Assembly: GCF_900110415.1 (NCBI RefSeq)
Contig: NZ_FODR01000004.1
Coordinates: 62,001-126,000 of the forward strand
Direction: 5' to 3'
From: Mucilaginibacter sp. OK283
Lineage (GTDB): Bacteria; Bacteroidota; Bacteroidia; Sphingobacteriales; Sphingobacteriaceae
Length of the DNA: 64,000 nucleotides
The position numbers and the translations under genes are program-made. The stretch's first letter is position 1; the number at the start of each line of letters is the position of its first letter. Under the pieces are notes generated by a model. It saw only the letters and a program-made list of their open reading frames with translations, made no database searches and was not told where the DNA came from. Positions 45,120 to 53,303 of this stretch are shown here, piece after piece.

Positions 45120-45986
45120 ATGAACACGCGGGAGGATTACCTGGTAAAACTGGAAGACAAATGGCTTGAAAAGCTATCCGAAAATTATAAGGCGCTTAAT
45201 AAGAACGTCATTTTTCTATACACCTTATTGCTGATCTTATTGATGCTTGACTTTAAGCTGATCACCAAATGGGGGGTGGTGGGAGCAGAGATAGAGATGG
45301 CTAAGGTCGAATGGTTGTTATTCATGCCTGTCATCATCATGGTACCGTATTTCCTGGTCAACAATGCCATCAATCAGATTTCCAGGATCGTGAAGCAGCT
45401 AAAGTTGAATTCCGACGAACTCCTGACTATCAACAGCGAAGCGAGGCCTTTTCTTAACCGTGATCTGGAGATCTATTCTCAGGGGATAGCCGGGATTCAG
45501 TTCCAGCTTGCCAGCTGGATCGTCAAGTACTTTTTAAAGCGCGAGATACTGCATATCTCATTCGAAATCCCCCCGGTACGAAACCGGAAAACCATAATAG
45601 AGTTTAGCATTTATTTGCCCTATACGCTGATTAACTGGTCGATCAGGGCAGGCGGGGCGGTGTTAAACATCGCCGTTTGGATCATCTTCCTGGTGCTTTT
45701 ATATGTTTTCCCGCTCTTATGCACGCTGTTTATCCTGCTTCAAAACAAGCTCCTTCCTGATCTGGCATCCGACCACTTTCTTTCCCGGGACCTGTCGTAT
45801 ATCGCCCTGGCGCTGTTCATCCTGGTGATGCTAATTTCGACGCTCATCGCAAACCTAAAACTTTATTTGTTTTATTTTGAGGAGCTCAGTGCCCTGCAAC
45901 AAGAAGTGAAAACTGAAAGTTTGAAGAGGATTTATGATGGCATTATCCTCGTCTTACGTTTTTACCAGCCTCCGAACAGAGGATGA
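45120..45986 (+). CDS. Unknown multi-pass membrane protein
   Basis: Protein of 288 residues from the ATG; a TTG two codons upstream is open. Hydrophobic segments lie at about 28-46 (IFLYTLLLILLMLDFKL), 65-82 (LLFMPVIIMVPYFLV), 170-205 (LNIAVWIIFLVLLYVF, then LLCTLFILL) and 225-250 (YIALALFILVMLISTLIANL), so it is an inner membrane protein with four or five helices. A soluble charged part links helices 2 and 3. I recognise no family. It follows the GH13 gene on the same strand and may be co-transcribed, but no functional link is evident. Confidence 0.7.
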   Translation: MNTREDYLVKLEDKWLEKLSENYKALNKNVIFLYTLLLILLMLDFKLITKWGVVGAEIEMAKVEWLLFMPVIIMVPYFLVNNAINQISRIVKQLKLNSDELLTINSEARPFLNRDLEIYSQGIAGIQFQLASWIVKYFLKREILHISFEIPPVRNRKTIIEFSIYLPYTLINWSIRAGGAVLNIAVWIIFLVLLYVFPLLCTLFILLQNKLLPDLASDHFLSRDLSYIALALFILVMLISTLIANLKLYLFYFEELSALQQEVKTESLKRIYDGIILVLRFYQPPNRG

Positions 45987-46202
45987 AATAATAACTATGT
46001 CATGCAGGTGCTCCATGTCTGCATCGCTAAAGCTACGTTGGATAATTATCGGTATCGTTAAAAACAAAAGGTCATTCAACAGGGAGAGAAAATCCTGTTC
46101 GTTATTACCATTGAAAATGATTACAAAGGATGGAGCTGACAATTAAGCTGTTTTGACATTGCCATCAATGGGAAAGCATTTTATACAAAGTTCAAGATTG
46201 CT
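45987..46202 (+). other. Intergenic region with possible decayed coding sequence
   Basis: On the plus strand short runs read like protein (for example EKILFVITIENDYKGW, then after a stop FDIAINGKAFYTKFKIAL), but they are cut by stops and have no start. This may be the ruin of a gene. I cannot name the family. Confidence 0.3.
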
Positions 46203-46778
46203 TTAACCGACCCTTCGTAGACGGTTATCTTCCGCAAAGGCTGTGTAATAATAGAGATCCTGCTTTGTATCAAAGCTGCTTTGGTGTTTGAAGCCTGAAT
46301 GCTGCAAAACCTTGCGGGCAGCAAAATGTATTTTATTGACAACGGCACCGACATCGAAAATGCCCTTTGAGTTTAACGCTGACATTATAAATGGCAAAAG
46401 GTTGGTCATGATTTTTTGGCCCCGTGCATCACTTTTAAGGTAAAATTCGATAAAATGCGGATAATGGTCCAGCTGGTAATGTTCCCCGGCCAGGGCTGGT
46501 GAGATGATATCAACCATTCCTAAAAGCTTCCCTGATTTCCTCTCAGTAATGAAATGCAGGAAATTGCGGCCGCAGTGAAAATTAAGGATGTTGTTTTTGA
46601 GCCAGGTTTCGGTATCCGCCAGTGATCTCAAACGTTTTTCAGGGATAAATCTTAATGTTTCCTTATCGGAAAGGATTTGATAGGTTTCTTTTACAAGCTG
46701 TTCATAGCGTTCCAGTTCTTCCGGTCTGAAGGCATGGACAAGGACCTGTTCGTTTTGCAGGAAAATAGGATCAAGCAT
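46203..46778 (-). CDS. GNAT-family N-acetyltransferase
   Basis: Protein of 191 residues in the RimJ/RimL-like branch of the GNAT fold. Visible parts are the N-terminal substrate strands (VLVHAFRPEELERYEQLV), a central strand pair (LLGMVDIISPALAGEHYQLDHYPHFIEFYL, in parts) and the acetyl-CoA loop region (LKSDARGQKIMTNLLPFIM, about 117-135), followed by AARKVLQHSGF, the usual terminal helix. It would transfer an acetyl group to an amine; the acceptor is unknown. It is divergent from the unknown gene at 46872 and is inside the segment bounded by the 119-bp repeats. Confidence 0.82.
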   Translation of the reverse strand: MLDPIFLQNEQVLVHAFRPEELERYEQLVKETYQILSDKETLRFIPEKRLRSLADTETWLKNNILNFHCGRNFLHFITERKSGKLLGMVDIISPALAGEHYQLDHYPHFIEFYLKSDARGQKIMTNLLPFIMSALNSKGIFDVGAVVNKIHFAARKVLQHSGFKHQSSFDTKQDLYYYTAFAEDNRLRRVG

Positions 46779-46871
46779 GTGGCCAAAATATAATTCTGAA
46801 CACCATTATACAAATTTTGTTGTTTATCATGTTATATTAACAGGCCGGCGTTTTAGGTATCTTTAGCAACT

Positions 46872-47378
46872 ATGGAATCGGTAACAGATAAATACAGGGT
46901 AGGTAATTATATCCACCCGAGGGCCTCGATTGATGATTTTTTCACGAAGATAACTGGGGTCGCCGATGATCTTTTTTATTTGCATCAATGGAGAACCTCT
47001 TATCTGAATGAAATTGAGCCAATCCTGATCAATAACAGGCTCGTTTCCTTTTTTATGGAAAACATCAGCAAAACAGAAGGAGCTTACACTATGTTCAGGT
47101 CTGGCAACGTTGTTGTTGAGTTTTTAGACAATGAGGTTGTTAATATCTATCATGAAGGGAAACTTAACAAGCATATTAAATATGTTCATCAGCTTCAGAA
47201 CTTTGTAAGTGACCTGGGCTTGGGAGTTCCAAAATCACCTGAACAGGTCTGGTCTGAATTTGAGCCGGAAACATCTTCGATAAGCGCAGAAGATGTAATG
47301 AAAATATATGCTGCCATGCGCAGGTACGCCGAGCAGTTCAGCAGTGGGGTGATCACGCCGGAGAAACCTCAGAAATAG
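46872..47378 (+). CDS. Unknown 168-residue protein
   Basis: Soluble protein of 168 residues with mixed alpha/beta character, no signal peptide, no membrane segment and no motif that I recognise. A helical N-terminal part (about 20-70, DDFFTKITGVADDLFYLHQW) is followed by strands (YTMFRSGNVVVEFLDNEVV) and an acidic helical C-terminus. It lies between a divergent acetyltransferase gene and a convergent SIR2 gene, in a stretch with accessory character. It might belong to the SIR2 gene as a partner, but the convergent orientation gives no support for that. Confidence 0.65.
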   Translation: MESVTDKYRVGNYIHPRASIDDFFTKITGVADDLFYLHQWRTSYLNEIEPILINNRLVSFFMENISKTEGAYTMFRSGNVVVEFLDNEVVNIYHEGKLNKHIKYVHQLQNFVSDLGLGVPKSPEQVWSEFEPETSSISAEDVMKIYAAMRRYAEQFSSGVITPEKPQK

Positions 47379-47527
47379 GGAAGTTGATCAGTGGCTGGTG
47401 TCTGTGGCCATGAAGGTCATCGATGGGATTCTGCTTGCCGTTTTGACGACTGCGTGTTAAATAAATCAAAAGCCGGCCGTAATTTAGGGTGCAATGAAAC
47501 ATTCGGGAAAGAGGTGTTAATGGCGGC

Positions 47528-49408
47528 CTACAATAAGATTTGACTGACTTCAAAATTGAAAAACCCGGTTTTTTCATAATGATAGATGAGAATTTGGTTA
47601 TCAGGGATCAATGTCAGGGAAAATGCCTTTTCATCCGTTTTTGTTATTTGTGGGTTTAATAACAATATCTGTTCGCGGCCCAGAATAATCTCTTCGTTTA
47701 ATAACTTAATGGGAACCGGAATTTTTGATTCAATAGATAGGTAAGTCCCCGGCTCCATTTCCTTTAATCCCTCAATCATTTTAGAATAATAGATTTGGTC
47801 AGCTATCGTCAACCCTTCAGGATCCTTAACTGAGTGATACCCGTATTTAACTAGTGCAGAGAGTTTATTGAAGGCTTTTTTATCCTCATCCGTAAAGTCA
47901 TAAATGGAAACCGGCGGCAATTTTACCTTGAATTTTTTTTCGATTTGTACGAGTGAGAGGTAACGCTCCATTAATTTTTTGAAACGGCCGGCCTCCTCGT
48001 GGTACTGGAACTGTTTAGCCTGCACAGGATGGCCGGCTTGATGTATCTCGATTTTTTTGCCGAAAAAGAGGTAATACATGGCTTGAAAATAGTTTATGTA
48101 GATCTGCTTCGCCGGCGCGTGTTCTGGTTCTTCTGTGCTGAACTCTATTTTTATGCCGCCATCCTCCTGTATTTCCAGGTCGAACGCAATGGTAAAGCCT
48201 TGATAATCGAGTTTTATAAGCAGCTTACCGGGAATGCCGCTGAAAACTTCGTAACATACATTTTCAATGGCCAGCTTGTCCTCGGGAAAAACGATTTTAA
48301 CCTTTCCTTTCCTGGATTCGTGCATGATGTTGAACTGTGCGATGTCGTCGATGCCCATAAATTTGAAATCCTCAATCAGGAAGGAGAATTCATTTAATTG
48401 TGCCGCGGTGAATTTGAAAACGGGCGATGCATAACTATTTGAAAATTGTTTGTAGCTGTCAATAAAGGCCGTGTCGGTTGATGCGAAATTTATGGTGTGT
48501 TTGGTCGGCCCTGATACCTTCTGCAATGACACGATCTCGGTCATTTCCTTCGTCGCTTCTATTTTAACCTGCATATCGAATCCAGTGATAAAATCCTGGG
48601 CGGTCTGCGTATCTGTAAACCCTTGTTTATGGTCGGCAACCACGTTTTCTTTAATGTTGGCAATCAACCCGGTTACAAAATCCTCTCCATAAAGTTCAAT
48701 ATGCCCGATGCCTAACTTCTTTAGCCTTTTTTTCTTCAATGCAGGCAGGGGAGGGCCGACCATAAACCTTTTTTTGGTCTTGCTTTTCAGCTTGCTTTCA
48801 ATATGGTCGAAGTCAGCCCAGATGTTTTCGTCTTCATAGCCGTAACCCAGGAAGAGTACATGGTGCAAGGAAATTTCGTGAATAACAGCAGCCCAAAAAG
48901 GGTCTTTAAAATTACGATTATACATTTTCGAATAATCGGTAGCAGTTACTACCAGACTTTTACCATTCTTGATATCACCATGTATCTTGTAAATCTTTAC
49001 TTTGGCCTGCGATGTCCCAATCACATCGTTGTCCGTGGTAAGTGCCGCTGTACGCGGAGGGAAATTGTTTTCCAGTAGCTCATCATAATTTGTGGTAATG
49101 ATTCGCTTAAAGTGGGAGACAAGACCCAGTTGTTGATGGACATGTTCTGCGATGGGCGGCGTTTTAAATCGTTCTTGGATAACTCTTTCCAAAAATGCAC
49201 GACCGTTTTGCACAACAAAATCTTCTGAAAAGTGAATAAGGTCCTTTGAAAGGTCAAGTTCTTTCTGTTTTGCTGGAGAAACAGCGTTATTGAGTAAAGT
49301 CTTTATTTCATTTACAGAAGGGAACCCCGCATAAAAAGAGAACCCAGACCCCACCCACAAAAGTACTTGGTCCTTGCGGATAAGTTCATAAAGGTCATTT
49401 ATCGGCAT
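47528..49408 (-). CDS. SIR2-domain protein, probable anti-phage NADase
   Basis: Protein of 626 residues. The N-terminal SIR2-like domain (about 1-255) has the NAD-binding motif WVGSGFSFYAGFP (18-30), the ITTNYDE motif with Asn107 (about 104-110), the catalytic-site histidine His143 in KIHGD and LGYGYEDENIW (about 187-197). The remaining about 370 residues are mixed alpha/beta with no family that I know. Stand-alone SIR2 proteins of this size (for example the DSR group) deplete NAD after sensing phage proteins; the C-terminus is usually the sensor. Neighbours are unknown or mobile-element genes, which fits defence. A toxin or NADase role is inferred, not shown. Confidence 0.82.
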   Translation of the reverse strand: MPINDLYELIRKDQVLLWVGSGFSFYAGFPSVNEIKTLLNNAVSPAKQKELDLSKDLIHFSEDFVVQNGRAFLERVIQERFKTPPIAEHVHQQLGLVSHFKRIITTNYDELLENNFPPRTAALTTDNDVIGTSQAKVKIYKIHGDIKNGKSLVVTATDYSKMYNRNFKDPFWAAVIHEISLHHVLFLGYGYEDENIWADFDHIESKLKSKTKKRFMVGPPLPALKKKRLKKLGIGHIELYGEDFVTGLIANIKENVVADHKQGFTDTQTAQDFITGFDMQVKIEATKEMTEIVSLQKVSGPTKHTINFASTDTAFIDSYKQFSNSYASPVFKFTAAQLNEFSFLIEDFKFMGIDDIAQFNIMHESRKGKVKIVFPEDKLAIENVCYEVFSGIPGKLLIKLDYQGFTIAFDLEIQEDGGIKIEFSTEEPEHAPAKQIYINYFQAMYYLFFGKKIEIHQAGHPVQAKQFQYHEEAGRFKKLMERYLSLVQIEKKFKVKLPPVSIYDFTDEDKKAFNKLSALVKYGYHSVKDPEGLTIADQIYYSKMIEGLKEMEPGTYLSIESKIPVPIKLLNEEIILGREQILLLNPQITKTDEKAFSLTLIPDNQILIYHYEKTGFFNFEVSQILL

Positions 49409-50062
49409 AATATTATATTAGGCTAATCTACGAAAGCCGTTATTATTTTTTGTCTGTTTAAATACTACTTATTTATTCTTACAGTCACAATTTAAAATTC
49501 AGAATTGTGGCGGTTTTATCATGCGTATCTTAAATTGAACTTAAGCGAGGGATGCCCAACCTTGACAACCAGCAATGTATCCCCAATTACCCCGCTGACC
49601 GTACGAGCACAAACGATTTCAGTTATGCATACAAAAATGACATTTCGTAACGAATAGTAACTAATTACCAATCCGGGGTATTGGTTCATCCGCTGATACC
49701 GATAGGATGTTGCTTTCGGCCCGGGCTCTGTTCAATCTTTTTCAAAGGATTTACCCTACAATCCATTAGGTTTTATCGTTGGGGATTTTTATTAATGAAC
49801 GTATTTTAAACGAAACGGGTAAAAAGCGCAGCTAAGTTCGTGCCCGAAACCACAGGGCATACGTCAAAAGATTTCCGGCATAATTCAGCCGCTCGTTCCT
49901 CCCGTCTTCAGCCTCCGGCACTTATTCCGTTTCCTTTTGCCTCCTGCCACGGGCACTATTTATTGCTTTCTTTTTTCCCTTTTTCTTTTAAAAATACACA
50001 CACAGACAAACGGATAAGAAAGGAAAATTAAACAATTAATACTTCATTAAAAACAAAAGGTT
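49409..50062. other. Intergenic region with SIR2 promoter, repeat and ssb leader
   Basis: About 650 bp. It contains the right copy of the 119-bp repeat (49731-49849) and a C/T-rich leader before ssb. An open frame from 49840 over C/T-rich sequence has no protein-like signature and is not called. The minus-strand promoter of the SIR2 gene should lie near 49420-49520. Confidence 0.55.
49731..49849. repeat. 119-bp direct repeat, right copy
   Basis: Matches 42912-43030 in direct orientation with four identical blocks (49731-49752, 49777-49793, 49798-49827, 49835-49849). The terminator-like stem of the left copy is not conserved here, which argues that the conserved blocks rather than a hairpin are what matters. 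It lies just upstream of the ssb/PRTRC genes and may mark an edge of the accessory element. Confidence 0.85.
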
Positions 50063-50467
50063 ATGGAAATCATCACAGGCAGATTAACCGCAGATGCAGA
50101 GGTTAAGGAATTACAAAACGACAAAAAGGTAACCAATTTCAGGTTAGCCATCAATTACCGTTACCGCAGGAACGGAGAAACCGCAGAGGACACCACTTAC
50201 GTGGATTGTGCCTACTGGCTCAATTCAGGGGTAGCCAAATTCCTGACCAAAGGTACACAGGTGCAGCTGTATGGCAGGTTAGGGGTTAACGCATGGGTAA
50301 ATGCCAACAACGAGGCAAAGGCTATCATCACTTTTCATGTGAACGATCTGACCTTATTGGGAAAGGCCGGTAATGCGTGGGAGGAGAAAGCGGGTAAACC
50401 TGCTAAGAAAACCAAAGCGGTGGATACCGATGTGACAGGCTCCGGCGATGATGACCTACCTTTCTAA
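50063..50467 (+). CDS. ssb: Single-stranded DNA-binding protein
   Basis: Protein of 134 residues with an OB fold (about 1-105). It has the SSB start EIITGRLTADAEVKEL, FRLAINYRYR and the strand LTKGTQVQLYGRLGVN. The C-terminus ends DDDLPF, the acidic tail that docks other replication and repair proteins. The family coats single-stranded DNA in replication and conjugation. A second, element-borne copy at the head of a PRTRC cassette is typical of plasmids and integrative elements; the host copy is expected elsewhere. It is followed by a YubB-like gene 63 bp later. Confidence 0.92.
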   Translation: MEIITGRLTADAEVKELQNDKKVTNFRLAINYRYRRNGETAEDTTYVDCAYWLNSGVAKFLTKGTQVQLYGRLGVNAWVNANNEAKAIITFHVNDLTLLGKAGNAWEEKAGKPAKKTKAVDTDVTGSGDDDLPF

Positions 50468-50530
50468 AACGCATGGGCAAGCAGGTTAAGCCCAAAGCCT
50501 GCACTTTTTTTAACAGTAAACAGATTCAAT

Positions 50531-51022
50531 ATGGCAAACTGGTGCAGTAACAGGGTGGAGTTCAAAGGAAGCATCGCCCAATTATCGGAATTGGCGGAAT
50601 TGTTCAACGATATGGCGGATAGGGAGAAAAGCAGTAATACGGGGCAGCTTCCGGGTTTTGTGACCGCTCAAACAGGTTACCTGTTTGATATCCGCTGGGA
50701 GGATGATGTCCTTTATTATGAAACAAGGTGGACGCCGAATATCAGCGTGATGAAGCATATCGCTATTTATACCGACACTTCTTTTGTCATGCAGTATTGC
50801 GAAATGGGAAACCTTATTTATGGTGAAGCGAGGTTCGATGATGGCAGGTTTTCAGATATAGTGCTTGAAATCGAGGATTTTGATCAGTACTGCTACAGTT
50901 TCGATACGGAAACTTACCTGTTCGAGGGGATGGAATACGAGATTCTCGATGAAATACTGGATATCCTGCTCGAAAGGAAAACTGCGGTTGCCCTGCTTAA
51001 AGTAGAAAATAACATCAATTAA
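50531..51022 (+). CDS. YubB-type ferredoxin-like-fold protein (DUF1281-like)
   Basis: Protein of 163 residues that starts MANWCSNRVEFKG, the usual opening of the plasmid- and phage-borne YubB/Api92-like ferredoxin-fold domain. Aromatic core segments follow (FDIRWEDDVLYYETRWTPN). No catalytic residues are known for the family, and its function on mobile elements is not established. It lies between ssb and the PRTRC genes on the same strand. The call rests on the opening motif and the overall pattern. Confidence 0.72.
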   Translation: MANWCSNRVEFKGSIAQLSELAELFNDMADREKSSNTGQLPGFVTAQTGYLFDIRWEDDVLYYETRWTPNISVMKHIAIYTDTSFVMQYCEMGNLIYGEARFDDGRFSDIVLEIEDFDQYCYSFDTETYLFEGMEYEILDEILDILLERKTAVALLKVENNIN

Positions 51023-51057
51023 TCATTAACAAAGGGGGAAGTCCTCCAACAACACAC

Positions 51058-51306
51058 ATGAGCATATTATCTAATCATACGGAAAGACGGGCTTTAAAGG
51101 GGTTAGCTAACACGCTCCGCTTTTTTGACCATACCGACCTTTTGCTGATGAGTGCAGAAGATGCACAGAAAGCAAGGCAAGCGGAAAATACCTTAAGGTC
51201 GATCATTGAAAATAACGGGTATACGACCCGATATAAAAAGGGCAGGGGAACAAAAATGTATAAGAACAGGAAAAACAAGCAATCACATGAAAACGAACTT
51301 TTTTGA
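51058..51306 (+). CDS. Unknown 82-residue protein of the PRTRC locus
   Basis: Small soluble protein with a helical N-terminal two-thirds (ERRALKGLANTLRFFDHTDL, AEDAQKARQAENTLRSIIEN) and a basic tail (YKKGRGTKMYKNRKNKQ). It could bind nucleic acid, but no known motif is present. It starts 36 bp after the YubB-like gene, and its last 20 bp overlap the start of the PRTRC protein E gene, so it belongs to the same transcript. Family not recognised. Confidence 0.65.
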   Translation: MSILSNHTERRALKGLANTLRFFDHTDLLLMSAEDAQKARQAENTLRSIIENNGYTTRYKKGRGTKMYKNRKNKQSHENELF

Positions 51307-51898
51307 ACATATCGCAGGTTTAGGCATCACTGCCGACCTGAAAATAGCAGTCAGCTTTGGGGCAAACGGAAATTTGGTGGTATCGGTGATGGTCGCCAAT
51401 GATAAGCTGTCGGACAAAGCAGGGAAAATTATTCAGCCTATGATTTTAAAGGGAAACGCCGGGGAACTGGATGAGGGCTTTTTTGAGGCAGTCAGCACAC
51501 CCTTAAAACAGACTTTCCAATTATTTGCCAATATGGATGCTTACCAAAAGGGACTGGACGATGCCAAACTGGCCTCTAAACAGGAACAGGACAAAAAGAA
51601 CAAAAATGGCAAGGCCAAAACAGGGGCCGAGGAAAGTGATGAGGATAATGAATCAAATAGCGAAAACCTGTTCAGCAATAAACAGGCGGAGGAACAGCAG
51701 AAAGCGGATAGGAAAAAAGTCTATGATGAGGCCATGCTGCAAATCGCTGAACTGGCCAAAACTTTTAAGTATGCGGAAGCCATCGCATTACTTCCATCGG
51801 TTGACGAGTACCCCGAAAAAGTAAAGGAACTGAAAGAAAAAGCGGATGAACTGGCCAAGCGCAAAAAAATCTATGATACCATCAGCCAGGATTTATAA
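51287..51898 (+). CDS. PRTRC system protein E
   Basis: Protein of 203 residues from the ATG at MKTNFFEHIAGLGITADLK; the longer open frame upstream overlaps another gene and is rejected. The N-terminal part (about 1-95) matches PRTRC protein E (VSFGANGNLVVSVMVANDK, then GNAGELDEGFFEAVSTPL). The middle is a charged Lys/Glu/Asp-rich linker (about 100-150), and the C-terminus is helical and coiled-coil-like. PRTRC stands for ParB-related, ThiF-related cassette, a module of unknown function found on plasmids and integrative elements. It overlaps the previous gene by 20 bp. Confidence 0.85.
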   Translation: MKTNFFEHIAGLGITADLKIAVSFGANGNLVVSVMVANDKLSDKAGKIIQPMILKGNAGELDEGFFEAVSTPLKQTFQLFANMDAYQKGLDDAKLASKQEQDKKNKNGKAKTGAEESDEDNESNSENLFSNKQAEEQQKADRKKVYDEAMLQIAELAKTFKYAEAIALLPSVDEYPEKVKELKEKADELAKRKKIYDTISQDL

Positions 51899-51916
51899 AA
51901 CTTAAACCTACCAAAC

Positions 51917-52132
51917 ATGATAGTAAATACATTAAGCAGGATATTCCTGCATAGTGATAACGGGCAGGATGTCCGTTTGGCCGACCCCGGTGCTGATTTC
52001 AGTACAGTAGCAGTGCTGAACTTTTACGCCAACACTTACCCCATCCTGACCACCGCCAAAATTACCGGCCCGGAGATTAAGGAAGATGAGGTACAGTACC
52101 GCTTTGAAACCACCATGGGAACGAAAGGATGA
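51917..52132 (+). CDS. PRTRC system protein C
   Basis: Small protein of 71 residues, matching the compact size of PRTRC protein C. Recognisable parts are the opening IFLHSDNGQDVRLADPGADF and LNFYANTYPILTTAKITGPE, with a predicted ubiquitin- or small-beta-fold character. In the cassette, protein C sits beside a ThiF/E1-like protein, so a carrier-like role has been speculated for the family, but it is untested. Its stop codon overlaps the ATG of a 59-residue frame. Confidence 0.85.
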   Translation: MIVNTLSRIFLHSDNGQDVRLADPGADFSTVAVLNFYANTYPILTTAKITGPEIKEDEVQYRFETTMGTKG

Positions 52133-52308
52133 ACAGGAATCCAAAACCAATCCGGAATATTAAAATCGATAAGGAAGCAGATCAATGGAGAATACAGCAA
52201 TCATTCGGGGCGTTCGTCGCCAAACTAAACCGCTTGCCGGACGCAGGGGAGGTACAACGCAACCCGCTTCGAAGCGCACCGCAAGGCATAGCCGGAATGG
52301 TTTTCTAA
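52129..52308 (+). CDS. Possible 59-residue protein, or N-terminal part of the next gene
   Basis: The frame starts at an ATG that overlaps the protein C stop (ATGA) and reads naturally (IKIDKEADQWRIQQSFGAFV, then AKLNRLPDAGEVQRNPLRSA). It stops exactly where the larger next frame becomes protein-like. The next frame overlaps this stretch with an Arg/Thr/Gly-rich sequence that looks like a shadow. A -1 shift at GGTTTTCTAA would join the two as ...GMVFLNYRFLPFY. So this is either a small coupled gene or the true N-terminus of the next protein after a frameshift. Confidence 0.45.
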   Translation: MNRNPKPIRNIKIDKEADQWRIQQSFGAFVAKLNRLPDAGEVQRNPLRSAPQGIAGMVF

Positions 52309-53303
52309 ATTATCGTTTCCTGCCGTTTTATACCTATAACGGCGACAGGAGCAGAGCGGAAATGGAATATTTCCGCTCCCTCTCCAATATCTGTACATAC
52401 TATGATTTGAACGTACCTGATGTGTCTTCTCTTACTTTTCCGCAGAATATTTTCAGTTCATGGGAAAATGTAGCCGGACAAATCAAAGCCATCGATAAAA
52501 AAATGGATTGTATCATCGTGCAGGATGTTGACCACGTAGCAACACTGGCAACCCTGAAACGATTGAACACGGGAAGTACCTTATTCTATGTGCCGGTAAG
52601 ACCCTTATGGCATTGGGGACAGGTGGCTGAACAAGAGCATATAGCTGAATTGGTTACCGCACTGTTCGCTTACCTGTATCAAATCGTCAAAATGCCTTTT
52701 TATGCAGAGGATAATAGTTACCTCAAATACCAGTATGATACCTTATTTGAATGGGTAACCGAGCAGGTAGACGAGGACGATAAGGATGAAAAAGAGTTCA
52801 AAGAATTGGAACTGGATACGCTCTACCTCATGCAAAATGCGGGCATTCATATTCTAAGATCAATCAGCGATCCCAATTGGATGGAACGCATGGAAAGTGT
52901 GGTTATAGCCTATGCCGATTTACCGGAAAAGGATTTGGAATGGGCGCTTTTAGCAATTGATTTTCTGCAATTGTATCAGCAGTATCCTGACCGCTCTGTT
53001 TTTGACCACATCCGGCCTGACCTCTACCACCTTGACGAAGAGGATCGTATACAGGCAGAGGAATACATTTCTTTCTATTGGAGCGGAAACGATTGCTTTA
53101 CCGACACCCTCGATGATTTGATCAATACGAATTTTCAGGAAATAGCTGTCATGGATGAACCCATAGCAGTGCAGATGTTCGATACCCTGAACGAAACAGT
53201 ACCGGAAGATTTTGACTTCGAGACCCGGCTGTTCGACCTCCTCAATAAATTATCAACCCTTTTACACCAATACGACCATGAAGAACGTGAGCCAACAGTT
53301 TAA
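52185..53303 (+). CDS. PRTRC-locus protein, possibly protein F
   Basis: Acidic soluble protein of up to 372 residues. The region from about residue 43 (FLPFYTYNGDRSRAEMEYF) onward looks like real protein, with a central helical part and many Asp/Glu residues; there are no membrane segments. Its first 40 residues are probably not translated in this frame, because another frame covers the same bases, so the true start may be the ATG at about 52362 or a frameshift from 52129. Its place between proteins C and B suggests the PRTRC protein F position, but I could not confirm the family. Its end overlaps protein B by 26 bp. Confidence 0.7.
   Translation: MENTAIIRGVRRQTKPLAGRRGGTTQPASKRTARHSRNGFLNYRFLPFYTYNGDRSRAEMEYFRSLSNICTYYDLNVPDVSSLTFPQNIFSSWENVAGQIKAIDKKMDCIIVQDVDHVATLATLKRLNTGSTLFYVPVRPLWHWGQVAEQEHIAELVTALFAYLYQIVKMPFYAEDNSYLKYQYDTLFEWVTEQVDEDDKDEKEFKELELDTLYLMQNAGIHILRSISDPNWMERMESVVIAYADLPEKDLEWALLAIDFLQLYQQYPDRSVFDHIRPDLYHLDEEDRIQAEEYISFYWSGNDCFTDTLDDLINTNFQEIAVMDEPIAVQMFDTLNETVPEDFDFETRLFDLLNKLSTLLHQYDHEEREPTV

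Noticed and set aside
45934-46146. 70-codon frame overlapping the end of the membrane protein gene
   Set aside because: Composition rich in Ser, Cys, Arg and Ile without motif; another frame over the same bases looks more protein-like.
42912-49849. A complete transposon or insertion sequence between the 119-bp repeats
   Set aside because: No transposase or integrase is encoded in the segment and the repeats are direct and diverged, so it is not a simple insertion sequence.
49840-50031. 63-codon frame before ssb
   Set aside because: It covers a C/T-rich leader that gives Pro/Ser/Phe-rich low-complexity protein, and it begins inside the 119-bp repeat.
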